NCBI GenBank assembly: GCA_036245805.1
Contig: BTRK01000004.1
Coordinates: forward strand, 26,116,619-26,180,618
Origin: Pristionchus mayeri
Lineage: Eukaryota > Nematoda > Chromadorea > Rhabditida > Neodiplogasteridae
DNA: 64,000 nucleotides
Direction: 5' to 3'
Shown: in pieces, positions 12,101 through 24,000 of the stretch
How positions within the stretch are numbered: the stretch's first letter is position 1
Layout: each line of letters begins with the position of its first letter
Position numbers and translations under genes: made by a program
The notes under the pieces: generated by a model
What the model was told of the DNA's origin: nothing
What the model saw: the letters and a program-made list of their open reading frames with translations, nothing else
Database searches by the model: none

Positions 12101-13406
12101 ATGGGGATGATCCCCCCCCTCTGGTCTCATTCAGACCAGGAGAGCGTTGTATCTCCTTCTGGATGGATTCTCCTCGTGTCCTCCCACTGCTTTTATCCTC
12201 TGCGGTAACTTCTGCTCCCGTCCCCTTCAAATGGACTCGAACCAACTTGTCGAGAAAGGCTTCACTCAACTTGCTAAAATGATGAGTCAGTCGTCTTCCA
12301 ATTCGTGTTTTCATTCTTGTCTTCTGGGAGACATCTGGACCATCTATTGACTATAGTTGGATTATAAAAATATGTCCTACACCATGCCTAGTACGCGACT
12401 AAACAAGCGGAACGAAAAATTAAAAACCTATTTCATATAATCTTTTCAGCCGCACATTTTCTTCAAACCCTATAGCCTGACATGTGGTGATGATTGAACA
12501 CAAGAATTGCAATTAAAAACACTTAAGAGCATAATAATTAAAGTGCCGGCTCAATGATTTAGCGGCTTAGGTGGTCAACTAGCATTGTCAGAACGTTTTA
12601 ATAGTGCATTAGGATACCTTTGCAGAGCAATTCTCTTCTGCCTACTCGAATACTCAGTTCATCTTCGTGCCTGGATTGGAGGATGGAGGGTTGAGTCATA
12701 TCCTCCCCCGCCCTCCTCTTCCTCTCCAGTTGCAGGTGTGAGAGAGAGAGAGAGAGAGGGGGGGGGGAGACATCCAGTTGCATTCCAGAAACCATTTTCT
12801 TCGATCAAGAACTGCGTCTTCACTTCGAATCCAGCAAGAATGCAGTTACTCAATCAGGTGGTTCTGTACTGCATTCATCGATTATGAATGAATGCAGGAG
12901 ATTGTTGTCTTCCGTCATGATACCGTAGAACGACTGTGCAAGAATGCAATACACGTTCCGGAGAATCTGGAGAACCTCGCAAACGACGTATGATGGGCCT
13001 CTCCCCCCCCCCCCCCTCTCCCCCTCCCCCCTCTCCCACAGAGGTAATGCTTGTAGGTGGCTCGTTCAATCACTTCGAATGCTCATTTGTGTCCCCTTCC
13101 TCCCTCGGTGCAACCCGTGGTCTGGTCTATGGATTGCGCCCTTCGACTTCATCCTCTTCCTGATCTACTTATCATGGCTGATCGATTCGAGAGCTACCAG
13201 GGAGAGCAGGTGGGGAGAGAGAGAAAGGGAGAGGGAGAGAACTCCTTCCAGAAAGGGTGCATCCTTGCCAATCCTGGCCCGTTCGGCCGATTACAATATC
13301 ATTTCCAAGTATACTATGGCGACTCCAGAAAAGTATGTTTCTTCTCATCTATTTAATTAGACTGATATTCCAGATCGATCCTTCTTCTATCGATCTCTCA
13401 ACTTGA
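9106..13406 (+). CDS. pole-2: DNA polymerase epsilon subunit 2
   Basis: Non-catalytic B subunit of the leading-strand polymerase. Sixteen exons close in frame to 520 residues (human 527): 9106-9176, 9225-9325, 9370-9442, 9485-9551, 9633-9722, 9763-9879, 9927-10037, 10133-10290, 10386-10473, 12135-12285, 12626-12735, 12789-12857, 12898-12987, 13057-13209, 13252-13332, 13374-13406. Landmarks in order: YHIEDLTG in the OB fold (about residue 177), FILCGNF (about 312) and FIFVPG (about 356) of the inactive calcineurin-like phosphodiesterase domain, CVFTSNPARMQ, the helix around HVPENLENL, PDLLIMADRF (about 468) and NPGPF near the C terminus. The intron after exon 6 appears to use a GC donor (GCAAGT at 9880). 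Intron 9 contains a 1.3 kb fold-back element. Exon 5 start (9633) is the least certain boundary. Confidence 0.95.
10686..12024. repeat. 1.34-kb fold-back element in pole-2 intron (ATATCACG family)
   Basis: Two nearly identical inverted arms of about 650 bp (10686-11335 and 11365-12024) surround a loop of roughly 30 bp. The ends read ATATCACGGATCTCCTGTAA and its complement. The same end sequence occurs on the fold-backs at 22381-23980 and, more divergent, at 31398-32392, so they form one family despite different arm interiors. No open frame of transposase type is seen. It lies wholly within one intron and in RNA would form an extremely long hairpin. Confidence 0.85.
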
Positions 13407-14274
13407 TCTACACTTACTTGTTAACATTGATCTCTTTTTTTGTTCCATTCCATGTTTGTACAATTCACTATAAAAATCTAATTTCAACTCGTGTTCGAAG
13501 TCAATTTTATCGCCTTCTTAAATTTGTGAAAAAATTTCGGCAAGAATCACTGTTTTGACAGCGCACTCCAATATTCTGTAAATATTTATTTGAAATTATA
13601 TTGTATCTGGTTATTGCTGACTATGCGATGGCTACCGTCAACGCCCAGGGGATGGTTCGCGGTAGTTCAATTATTTGTGCCCGATTCGTTCGTCCAGAAA
13701 TATCAAAACGCCCCTAGGTAGTTTGACTGTTACATTACGTAGTAGCAGAAGTAGGGACTATGGAAGAGGTCGAGATCTGGGGGAAACCATGAATGGGTAA
13801 ATAGGGCTCATTCACTATGAACAACTTGTAATTCGGTCTACTATTGTGTACCATGAGGAGGGGGAGAAGGAGGTGATTGGAGTGAAGAAGGAAATGGCCT
13901 CCCTTTTCGCCCGATGACGAATCCGTGTGTCTCAATCGACAGGGTGTCCATCATCTCATCCCTGTCTCACATCATCCCTCTCACAATACGACGCTGCTTC
14001 AATGCAATCTCCAATCTGAACACTCTTTCTCTCTCTATTTCTTTCCCATTACAATCTGTTCATTACCGTTGTTGAGAGTGATCGAGTGATGGTGAGAGAA
14101 TGGACCACTCCGTAGTGGTACTCTGGTGTCTCTCTCCTTGCTCCCCATCGGTTGCCATTTGGGAGCTCGTCCCTCCTTTTTACATGCTCTCGTATGTCTG
14201 ACCGACACTCGTCTTGCAATTTAGAGTAATTTTTTGGAGGGAAATGTAAATATTTTTAATGGGGTTGAGATTAT
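13407..14274. other. No confident gene
   Basis: AT-rich sequence after pole-2, then a minus-strand open stretch (13735-13935) without recognisable homology or clear splice sites. A minus-strand frame near 13900-13950 (MDTLSIETHGF...) could be a fragment of a small protein, but nothing supports it beyond openness. Confidence 0.3.
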
Positions 14275-14278
14275 TTAA

Positions 14279-14527
14279 AGTTACCCAACACCCTCGAAAA
14301 TCCCTTTCTATATTAGGTAACAATATAATAGAACGGGCTCTAATTAATTAAACTGGAATAATAAAAATAATTGAAATGCAATATTTGCACCAGCGTAGAG
14401 CCGCAAAGTAAGAGTCTGAATTGCCTGATCACGCCCGCTCTCTCCCTTGAACACACTATCTCGCTCGTTTTGTCGTGATCAAGGTACTCCCACCAATTCA
14501 AATTATTTTCATGGGTGTTGGGAAACT
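14279..14527. mobile_element. TTAA-flanked inverted-repeat element, copy 1
   Basis: Flanked by TTAA at 14275-14278 and 14528-14531. The terminal inverted repeat is AGTTACCCAACA on the left and TGTTGGGAAACT on the right. At 249 bp it carries no gene. Two more members with the same ends and flanks lie at 14865-15309 and 41969-42211. The TTAA duplication resembles piggyBac-type insertion, but the ends are not classic piggyBac ends. Confidence 0.75.
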
Positions 14528-14864
14528 TTAAATGAGCCTGATTGTATTATCTAAAACTGATGGTTCCAAGTATGGTTATTTGATTCTCAAAGATTCAGAC
14601 ATATAATAATAATTTATCTACGCCCGAGGCGCGACGATAGCATGAAAAACATAGTAATTAATGATTGCAGGTGAGGGGGGGGGGCTCTCCTGAGTCAGTG
14701 AAGGTGAGAGAGGTCTGCGACTATGGGGTGGCTTTCCAGTCGACGCTTAAATACTCGGATGTTGGGGGCAGTGCGAATGAAATCGGGAAGTTGAGAATAC
14801 CATCGGGATGTTCGAACAGGGAAAGAGTGGAATCTGGCGGTGCTAGTTGTCGTTTCAATGTTAA

Positions 14865-15309
14865 AGTTACCCAACAAGGACGAAATTGACCCCCTATTTT
14901 ATGTCTTCCATTGATTAGCCAATGGCTGAATTAGTTGAGAAAGAATACACAAAAGTGCGAAAAATCAATAATAGCCCCAGGCGAAGGCCGGAAAGGATCA
15001 GGGTGAAGTTGCCTGATCCAAAACTCTCTCACTTTTGCATACACTCTCACACACGCGACGCGCGCATAATGCGTCGCGTCTTGGGATCAGGGTCAGCGTC
15101 CTTATTGACGACACCCTGATCTCACCCTGATCCCGTCGCGTGTACGAGAGAGTATGCAAAAGTGAGCGAGCGCGGATCATTTCCGGCTTTCCCTTGAGGC
15201 TATTATTGATTTTTAGCATTTTTGTATATTCATTCTGTACTAATTCAACCATCGGCTATTCGATGGAGGACAAAAAATAATGGGTCAATTTCGTCCTTGT
15301 TGGGTAACT
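14865..15309. mobile_element. TTAA-flanked inverted-repeat element, copy 2
   Basis: Same ends as the neighbouring copy (AGTTACCCAACA ... GGGTAACT) between TTAA tetranucleotides at 14861 and 15310. The interior is a fold-back: GGATCAGGGTGA-type and CACTTTTGCATA-type blocks occur on both sides in inverted orientation around about 15085, so most of the 445 bp can pair. No coding sequence. Confidence 0.75.
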
Positions 15310-16073
15310 TTAATACCAAAAGAAGAGGTACGGTCTCGCTGGGGTTTGTAGACGTAGAATGATGAGCGAGGGACGATATTAGAACCAGTCATGATCATAT
15401 GAGTCATACAAAGATCTCCTATGACTCTCCTCTCAGTAAGCGTGCGCAGGCAAAGAGTTTTCATGCGATCCGAATAAGAAGGTAGGGAAAGAGGATAGGA
15501 AGGGGAGGGGAAACAACGATAGAATACTTGCCGGGTGAAAATATGTTGAATTTATGCCGACATCTTGTTAATAGAGTATGAAAGAGCATAATTTGAAGTA
15601 CTTCTTTTAGAAATTTCAGTTAGATAGGAAATACATGATTCCTACCATCGCTGACCCCCATCAAAGGTCGATTCTATTGCGATTCGCCTCTTATGGAACC
15701 TCTGACATTCGATTTATCGTTTGATTCTCCTTCCATCACCCTTCAACTTCTACCTCCAACACACTCTTATTCCTTCTCACCTTTACGATTTGAGACTTCA
15801 ATTTCGTCAGCAGACCCCACTTTTTGTTATACGCAGTACGATTTCGTATGCGTTGGAAGGCGGAGTCTGATGGTGTCATTGAGGTCGACATTTATCCATT
15901 CCTCCCACTGAATGTGCAAGATGATGAAGATAGGGAGAGGGACCATAATGGACTCTTTCCAATTATCTGCCTTTCAACTATTTTCCTTGGGGTGGAATAT
16001 GACAATGATCGGCTGACTCCCCTCTCCACCCCTTCCCCTTCGTCTCTTCCTCTTCAACTCTTCCTTCTTCAGG
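15310..16073 (+). other. Intergenic; possible unrecognised exon near 15640-15940
   Basis: Two overlapping plus-strand frames are open between about 15640 and 15911 (one starting MIPTIADPHQR, one containing FYCDSPLMEPLTFDLSF). Base composition differs from the AT-rich flanks and would suit coding sequence, but I recognise no family and could not assemble an exon chain. The remainder up to the next gene is pyrimidine-rich. Confidence 0.25.
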
Positions 16074-16265
16074 ATGTACCTCAACTGCTCCATTGTCCTT
16101 CTCCTCTTCTTCAGTTCTCTGGGGGAATCGAACTTTGCCATCGGGAGGACTAACTTCAGGTGAGATCCCCCCCTCCCCCTCCTCTCTCTCTCTCTTCTCA
16201 GACCTGGTCGGAAGCGTGCTGATCCTTCTCTCTCAGTCAGAGGTATCATCATTCAGAATGAATAA
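16074..16265 (+). CDS. nlp-46: NLP-46-like neuropeptide precursor
   Basis: Two exons, 16074-16159 and 16202-16265, separated by a 42-bp intron with a GTGAGA donor and TCTTCTCAG acceptor, encode 49 residues. Residues 1-19 are a signal peptide (MYLNCSIVLLLFFSS core). The next stretch is NFAIGRTNFRPG followed by the processing site RKR, so processing would give a peptide amidated on Pro from the Gly. This closely resembles, from memory, the C. elegans NLP-46 peptide (NIAIGR...RPG). A short acidic/neutral tail follows to a stop at 16263. Secreted; would act as a neuropeptide ligand. The assignment rests on a very short motif, but signal peptide, amidation Gly, tribasic site and splice phase all agree. 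Confidence 0.7.
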
Positions 16266-16797
16266 GCGTGAGAATGAAAATAATTCCTTCTTCATTCTTC
16301 AGCTTCATCCTCTGAGTGCTCTCCTCTCGATCCAGCATGCGCTCATCTCATCGATTCGGGATATCGATTGACCCGTCATCGTCGATACCGTACCCCATTG
16401 ATTGAATATTGATTCCGGAATAAAGTCTTCATTGTTTCGCGTGTGTCAATCTCCCTTCTCATCTGCTCTCCTTAATCTCTCTCCCAATCGGAGGAATGTC
16501 CTTTCCATCCACGCTATTCCAATCCCCTCCATCCTCATATTCGTTGTCACATGCTCCGTCAGCCTCTTCTCCCCACTCATTCCCACTGGCAGTCTTGGAT
16601 GCGAGTGTACCGTACTCGTCTCTCTCTCCTTCTCCTCCCTCTCTCATTCATACTCCTCTTCGTCATCTTCACTTCCTATTACAATGAGTGATTACATTTT
16701 AAATTACTGTCCATTACACAACTAAGAATGAATGAATCCATTCGATAGCGGGTCAATCGACTCATTATCCTCATATTGACAGAACACGTAGCCTACT

Positions 16798-17353
16798 ATG
16801 TGGATACAGGCGAATAATGAAATGTTGAGGGAGTCGTTGAGCATTCGACAGATGGAACGAGATAAATCAGAAATGGAAAAGACGAGAAAAGAGGTGGAGA
16901 GATCGAGGATTGAGAGGTAACCATAGTGGAAGCATCAAACAACTTCATTCTTTAGCGTTGAGAGGAAAAGAATTGAAGATGTAGGCGAGAAGAGAATCGA
17001 GAAGGAACAAGAATACGGTTAGTACATTTCATTATATATATTCAGGGGGATTTCGCTGAGATGAGTTTACTTTGAGAACTGTTCGAGACAGGAAGAGATA
17101 TTGAAGAGAAGGAAGAGGAGATGGGGGCGACATTCGAATCTCTCCTCGAACTGCCTTTCCCTGATCTGATTGTGAATGGAAGTATTCCCATCTACGATGA
17201 TTACGCCACTCAATCTTCCAATTCCACTCTAATCAATTCCATCCCATCAATTGGGAATACTACTAATTGTACAGATGATCAATCGATTCCCTTCCCTTCT
17301 AATGCTTCTCTCAACGATTCTCATTCTCATCTATTCATAGATGATCTCGTATA
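16798..17353 (+). CDS. Small acidic coiled-coil protein
   Basis: Exons 16798-16916, 16956-17017 and 17092-17353 join in frame to about 147 residues. The first half (MWIQANNEMLRES through EEKEEEMG) is a charged, heptad-like segment expected to form a coiled coil; the second half contains FPDLIVNGSIPIYDDY and then a Ser/Asn/Thr-rich tail ending DDLV. A TTGACAG acceptor-like site just upstream with an in-frame stop before the ATG suggests trans-splicing near 16792. I do not recognise the family. It lies between the NLP-46-like gene and trpa-1 in the same orientation. Confidence 0.6.
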
Positions 17354-18086
17354 GCAGACTCTCATTCTTCATCCCTCCAATTCCATTTCTTCCCTCACCC
17401 TCTATTGCCTTTTTTTTATTTTCGAATAAATTTCGATAAATCTATTATCTTGTATAAATATGTCAATACGGTTGATTTACAATTTCGATCAAAATCCGTT
17501 ACATTTGAAAAATCTGTAACGAATTAAGATAAAATGCAAACCGTATTACATTGAATATTTCAAAAGACATTTACAGACGATTGAAGTGATTCGTTTGATA
17601 AGAAAGTGTTAAGGGCACGAACGAGAGGGGAGGAGAGGGGGGGAATGACTCAGAGAGATGGAAAGAGCCCTTCTCCTTGGTAGTTGGTAACACACCGCAT
17701 CGAGAGTGAAAGGGAGTGGACTGAGGTGTGCAAATAACGCCACGCGAACTACCCTCTGCCCTCGTGAATTCCTCCTCTCCTTCGAATTTTCAATTCATTC
17801 ACACCAAAATACCATCCTCATACTCTTCACTCATGACTTCTTTCCATTCTCCTGGTTGTTCTCTTTTCCTTCCAACCAGTCTCCGATTATACCTCCCCGA
17901 TCGATGCCCCTCTGTATCCTCTCAATTCCCCCCCCCGCCCACCCGATGGAATTCTCTTTGCTGCCTCACCTTCCCCCTTTCCTCTTCTGTCCACTATCCT
18001 TTTCGTTTCCATGGTATTCCCTCCTGTCTCTTCTCCTAATGACCTCTCCCTTCTTTCCTGTCCTCAATTCTTCCTTTCTGTCAGGA
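17354..18086 (+). other. Intergenic, pyrimidine-rich leader of trpa-1
   Basis: AT-rich to about 17600, then a long C/T-rich stretch on the plus strand leading into the trpa-1 start. A 173-codon open frame across it (17706-18227) is explained by composition and overlaps the trpa-1 first exon out of frame. Confidence 0.4.
18078..18086 (+). promoter_or_regulatory. Probable spliced-leader trans-splice acceptor of trpa-1
   Basis: TTTCTGTCAG immediately precedes GA-ATG of the trpa-1 first coding exon. A polypyrimidine-CAG site two bases before the start codon with no plausible upstream exon fits nematode trans-splicing. Confidence 0.5.
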
Positions 18087-21000
18087 ATGTCATCCATTCC
18101 ACTCATGGACTTCAGTCACCTCGAGGATGCCCAACTCATCCCTACTGATTCTCTCAACGGAGGCAATCTTCCCAGTGAGTCCTCTCTAAACACACATCCT
18201 TTCGAACCAAGACTACATTTTGATTAGCACCATGTTTAATTCCAAGTTGGAAATTTTCTCGATTTGAACTTAGAATCATTCATAATTAAATTGGAGAAAT
18301 GGCGAAATCAAACTATTTTTTAGATGCTTTTCAAAACTTTTACTTTGCAGTCGTACAGCAAGGGAGGAAATTGAGTCGATCCAGCTTCAATCAGAAGAGC
18401 ATCGATGAAGTTGACATTATGAAAATGAGGAAGTTCACGGAGGTTCGTGAGTGGAGAAGAGAGGGGAAGGAGAGGAGGGGGGGAGAGGGAGAGGGGGACG
18501 TTCTCCTTCAGGCCGCAGCAACGGGAGATACGAAGACTCTGCAGGAGATGCTCACTGCAGACAACAGTGCAGCAGTGAAGTACAAAGACTTGTCTGAGGT
18601 GAGAGGGAGAGGAGGGAGAGGGAGAGGAGGGAGAGGGAGAGGAGGGAGAGGGAGAGGAGGGAGAGGGAGAGGAGGGAGAGGGAGAGGAAGGAGAAGGAGA
18701 GGAAGGAGAGGGAGAGGAGGGAGAGGGAGAGGAGGGAGAGGGAGAGGAGGGAGAGGGAGAGGAGGGAGAGGGAGAGGAGGAGGGAGAGGGAGAGGAGGGA
18801 GAGGGAGAGGAGGGAGAGGGAGAGGAGGGAGAGGGAGAGGAGGGAGAGGGAGAGGAGGGAGAGGGAGAGGAGGGAGAGGGAAAGGAGGGAGAGGGAGAGG
18901 AGGGAGAGGAGGGAGAGGGAGAGGAGGGAGAGGGAGAGGAGGGAGAGGGAGAGGAGGGAGAGGGAGAGGAGGGAGAGGGAGAGGAGGGAGAGGGAGAGGA
19001 GGGAGAGGGAGAGGAGGGAGAGGGAGACGAGGGAGAGGGAGAGGAGGGAGAGGGAGAGGAGGGAGAGGGAAAGGAGGGAGAGGGAGAGGAGAGGGAGAGG
19101 GAGAGGAGGGAGAGGAGGGAGAGGGAGAGGAGGGAGAGGGAGAGAGGGAGAGGGAGAGGAGGGAGAGGGAGAGGAGGGAGAGGGAGAGGAGGGAGAGGGA
19201 GAGGAGGGAGAGGGAGAGGAGGGAGAGGGAAAGGAGGGAGAGGGAGAGGAGGGAGAGGAGGGAGAGGGAGAGGAGGGAGAGGGAGAGGAGGGAGAGGGAG
19301 AGGAGGGAGAGGGAGAGGAGGGAGAGGGAGAGGAGGGAGAGGGAGAGGAGGGAGAGGGAGAGGAGGGAGAGGGAGACGAGGGAGAGGGAGAGGAGGGAGA
19401 GGGAGAGGAGGGAGAGGGAAAGGAGGGAGAGGGAGAGGAGGGAGAGGGAGAGGAGGGAGAGGAGGGAGAGGGAGAGGAGGGAGAGGGAGAGGAGGGAGAG
19501 GGAGAGGAGGGAGAGGGAGAGGAGGGAGAGGGAGAGGAGGGAGAGGGAGAGGAGGGAGAGGGAGAGGAGGGAGAGGGAGAGGAGGGAGAGGGAGAGGAGG
19601 GAGAGGGAGAGGAGGGAGAGGGTGATGGCACGCTTTGGAACCAATCATTTTGGAATTTTGGTTGGAAAATTGCTTAACTCGGTTAGTTCCGGCAAAAAGC
19701 TTAGCTATTTCACGATATTTAAAATCCATTCTCCGTAAGACAGCAAGTAGGATGGCACAACTCGTTCAAAATGATCATCCGGAGATCAAACTAGGGGAAA
19801 CATTACTCTTGGGGTCAAAGAACTTGTCATCCGAAAGCGTAACCCGAAATATCGGCTTTTTATCCACCAAATCGGATTTATCAAACTTCAGAATTCAGTT
19901 TCGAGAAATAGCTCATTCGAAAGAGCATGAAAATGTATCTTAGAAAAATGAAGGAAACCAGAATCGATCAACTTTGACGTAGGTTAGAGATCGAGATATG
20001 AAGTTCGGATACTTTTGGTAGATCATGGCATCAATGCACATGACGATATGATTAGCCAGCCCCTATTCTGAGACATATATGTTTTTAATGCTGAATGCAA
20101 TGAAACTCGCTTCTACTCGGGAGCGCAACCGTGAGATTCCGAGTAGAAGCGCACTGAAATTGTGGCTATTTTAGAGTTTCATTGTATTCAGCATTAAAAA
20201 TAATATTTTTTTGTTAAAAATAAAAATCTGAGAATAGGGGCTGGCTAATCATATATGAGATATATCTTCACNNNNNNNNNNNNNNNNNNNNNNNNNNNNN
20301 NNNNNNNNNNNNNNNNNNNNNNNNNNNNNNNNNNNNNNNNNNNNNNNNNNNNNNNNNNNNNNNNNNNNNNNNNNNNNNNNNNNNNNNNNNNNNNNNNNNN
20401 NNNNNNNNNNNNNNNNNNNNNNNNNNNNNNNNNNNNNNNNNNNNNNNNNNNNNNNNNNNNNNNNNNNNNNNNNNNNNNNNNNNNNNNNNNNNNNNNNNNN
20501 NNNNNNNNNNNNNNNNNNNNNNNNNNNNNNNNNNNNNNNNNNNNNNNNNNNNNNNNNNNNNNNNNNNNNNNNNNNNNNNNNNNNNNNNNNNNNNNNNNNN
20601 NNNNNNNNNNNNNNNNNNNNNNNNNNNNNNNNNNNNNNNNNNNNNNNNNNNNNNNNNNNNNNNNNNNNNNNNNNNNNNNNNNNNNNNNNNNNNNNNNNNN
20701 NNNNNNNNNNNNNNNNNNNNNNNNNNNNNNNNNNNNNNNNNNNNNNNNNNNNNNNNNNNNNNNNNNNNNNNGTGAGAGAGAGATCAATCCTCTTCCCCTC
20801 CTCCTCTTCTCTTTCCCTCCTCTTCCCCTCCTCCTCTTCTCTTTCCCTCCTCTTCTCTTTCCCTCCTCTTCCCCTCCTCCTCTTCTCTTTCCCTCCTCTT
20901 CCCTCCTCCTCTTCTCTTTCCCTCCTCTTCCCCTCCCCCTCTTCTCTTTCCATCCTCTTCCCCTCCTCCTCTTCTCTTTCCCTCCTCTTCCCCTCCTCCT

Positions 21001-24000
21001 CTTCTCTTTCCCTCCTCTTCCACTCCTCCTCTTCTCTTTCCCTCCTCTTCCACTCCTCCTCTTCTCTTTTCCTCCTCTTCCCCCCTCCTCTTCTCTTTCC
21101 CTCCTCTTCCCCTCCTCCTCTTCTCTTTCCCTCCTCTTCCCCTCCTCCTCTTCTCTTTTCCTCCTCTTCCCCTCCTCCTCTTCTCTTTCCCTCCTCTTCC
21201 CCTCCTCCTCTTCTCTTTCCCCCCTCTTTTCCTCCTCCTCTTCTCTTTCCCTCCTCTTCCCCTCCCCCTCTTCTCTTTCCCTCCTCTTCCACTCCTCCTC
21301 TTCTCTTTTCCTCCTCTTCCCCCCTCCTCTTTTCTTTCCCTCCTCTTCCCCTCCTCCTCTTCTCTTTCCCTCCTCTTCCCCTCCTCCTCTTCTCTTTTCC
21401 TCCTCTTCCCCTCCTCCTCTTCTCTTTCCCTCCTCTTCCCCTCCTCCTCTTCTCTTTCCCCCCTCTTTTCCTCCTCCTCTTCTCTTTCCCTCCTCTTCTC
21501 CCCTGATCTTCTCAGATTCTCAATCATCTTCATTCTCTTCATTGTCGCCTTCTCAATTTCTTTCTTCATTCTTCTACAGAATCGAGTGAGAATCGAATAG
21601 CAGTGAAATATTGAATCAATTTCCATTTAAGCCAGAGTTCAATAACATTTTCTCTGCTCTAATGAAGACAACAGTAATGATGATCGGAGAGTTCGAATTT
21701 ACGGGAATTTTCCATGGGGAAGAAGACGATAAAGGAAAGGTCAGCTAATTACTCATGTGTATCTAGATATGCGACCGTTTGCGATAGATTCAACAAAGCG
21801 TAACGATGCCTCGGAGCAGCACAAAATATGGACCTCATGAAAACATGTTTCCTCGGGTAGTTTTTGATGCTGAACCTTATGGACAACTTCATTTTGCATG
21901 AATCACTCATTTGAAGTCGGTGTGATGCCCTTTTACTTCCGGTCAAATCTTGCTTTTCGCATGTCGCAGTCAATAAACGCTAGAAGCACGAAATTTCGCG
22001 TACCCGAACATAATTTCATGGAGAATCGACCTATATATTTCATTGGTCGTCAATTTTTATCATTATCGATAAAAATCTACTTTTTGACTCGTTGAAGTGC
22101 GAGAGGGGAGACCTAAACCATTCTAACCGCCTTGTCACGCTGATTCGAATGGTATAGTCATGTCTGGGGTTTAGAGGTGCCTCGGGATCGCTATGCCTCT
22201 TTTTCTGATTTTTACCCCTTTTTCAATGTAGAAAAGCGGAATGAGAGGGAGGAATTCATCGAGAAATAATTCTCCCTCTTATTCTTCGCCCTCTCATTTC
22301 GCTTTTCGACATTGAAAAAGGGGTAAAAAACAGAAAAATAGGCATAGCGCTCGCGAGGCACCTCCAAACCCCAGACATGCATATCACGGGTCTCCTGTAA
22401 AAGTGTGGGAACACTGGATACTAAAAATATTTTGCACCTCGGATTTCGGTTTAACTTTGTTGATGTACACGATTGGGGGTCAGAAGAAGGTCAATCCACT
22501 CAGTTCCGTGAAATCTGCACAATTTTTTCACGGTGAAATCTATCGATTTTTTTATCTACCGCTTCAAATTGATGTATATCAGTTCATTTTCATCGTAGAG
22601 AGAACTTTTTTTCTCATTTTCCTCAAAATTGCGAGCTCTACAAAAGTGTAAGCAACGTCCAAAAGGATGGAAGCTGTCTTCATACTGATTTCACCTGAAA
22701 ACCGATTATCCAATCGAGAAATCGATTTCAGATTGACAGTATTTCATATAACCATCCTCCCGATATCGAATTACTATGTAAGTTCGTGAACATAGCCTAA
22801 TTTTCTCCAAAATAGTTTTTTGGCTGTATTTCACTTCAAACTAATCCAATCACAATTTTTAAAAAATGAAATCGAAAGCTCTTTTTGAGACAGAGAAAAG
22901 TGTTTTTGAGCAATTTTGCTCTAAGATCACTTGTTTTCGAGTTATTCGACCATAAAGACTATTGCTTGATAAAAATACAGACATTATCGATTTTCTGGCT
23001 TCGTATACCGAAAACCCAATCGTTTTTATTCTTTCTATGGAATCTCCACACCAAATTAGGGGGTGTCTATCTATGTTGACTATTTTTCAGATCTATGTCC
23101 TCCCACTAGGGATTTACTACAGGGGATTATCGACGTTTCCGGACTTGGTTATTTTTTGCTCCATAGTAATCACCCATAGTAAAACCCTAGTGGGAGGACT
23201 GAGAAATGAAAAATAGTCAACATAGGCACCCTCTAATTTTGTGTGGAGATTCCATAGAAAGAATAAAAACGATTGGGTTTTCGGTATACGAAGCCAGAAA
23301 ATCGATATTGTCTGTATTTTTATCAAGCAATAGTCTTTATGGTCGAATAACTCGAAAACAAGTGATCTTAGAGCAAAATTGCTCAAAAACACTTTTCTCT
23401 GTCTCAAAAAGAGCTTTCGATTTCATTTTTTAAAAATTGTGATTGGATTAGTTTGAAGTGAAATACAGCCAAAAAACTATTTTGGAGAAAATTAGGCTAT
23501 GTTCACGAACTTACATAGTAATTCGATATCGGGAGGATGGTTATATGAAATACTGTCAACGTAGACCCCCACAAATTTTGTCCGTAGAATCCATAGAAGA
23601 AATAAAACTCATTGGAAGTTAGGGTACTGGTCGCTATATGATCGATTTCTCGATTGGATAATCGGTTTTCAGGTGAAATCAGTATGAAGACAGCTTCCAT
23701 CCTTTTGGACGTTGTTTACACTTTTGTAGAGCTCATAATTTTGAGGAAAATGAGAAAAAAAAGTTCTCTCTACGATGAAAATGAACTGATATACATCAAT
23801 TTGAAGCGGTAGATCAAAAAAATCGATAATGTGCAGATTTCACGGAACTGAGTGGATTGACCTTCTTCTGACCCCCAATCGTGTACATCAACAAAGTTAA
23901 ATCGAAATCTGAGATACAAAATAGTTTCTAGTAGCCACAGGGACCCATTTTCCTACACTTTTACAGGAGACCCGTGATATACAATTCGAATCAGCGTGTC

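Noticed and set aside
18299..19738. Open frames of 359-479 codons on both strands (Arg/Gly, Arg/Glu, Pro/Leu, Ser/Pro repeats)
   Set aside because: They are translations of the 12-base GA satellite, open in several frames at once; the surrounding exons of trpa-1 use other frames.
20249..21626. Long frames through the gap and CT satellite
   Set aside because: Composed of undetermined residues and low-complexity Pro/Leu/Ser or Glu/Arg/Lys; artefacts of the N run and repeat.
22885..23407. Identical-looking ORFs on opposite strands
   Set aside because: Mirror images produced by the palindromic 22381-23980 element.
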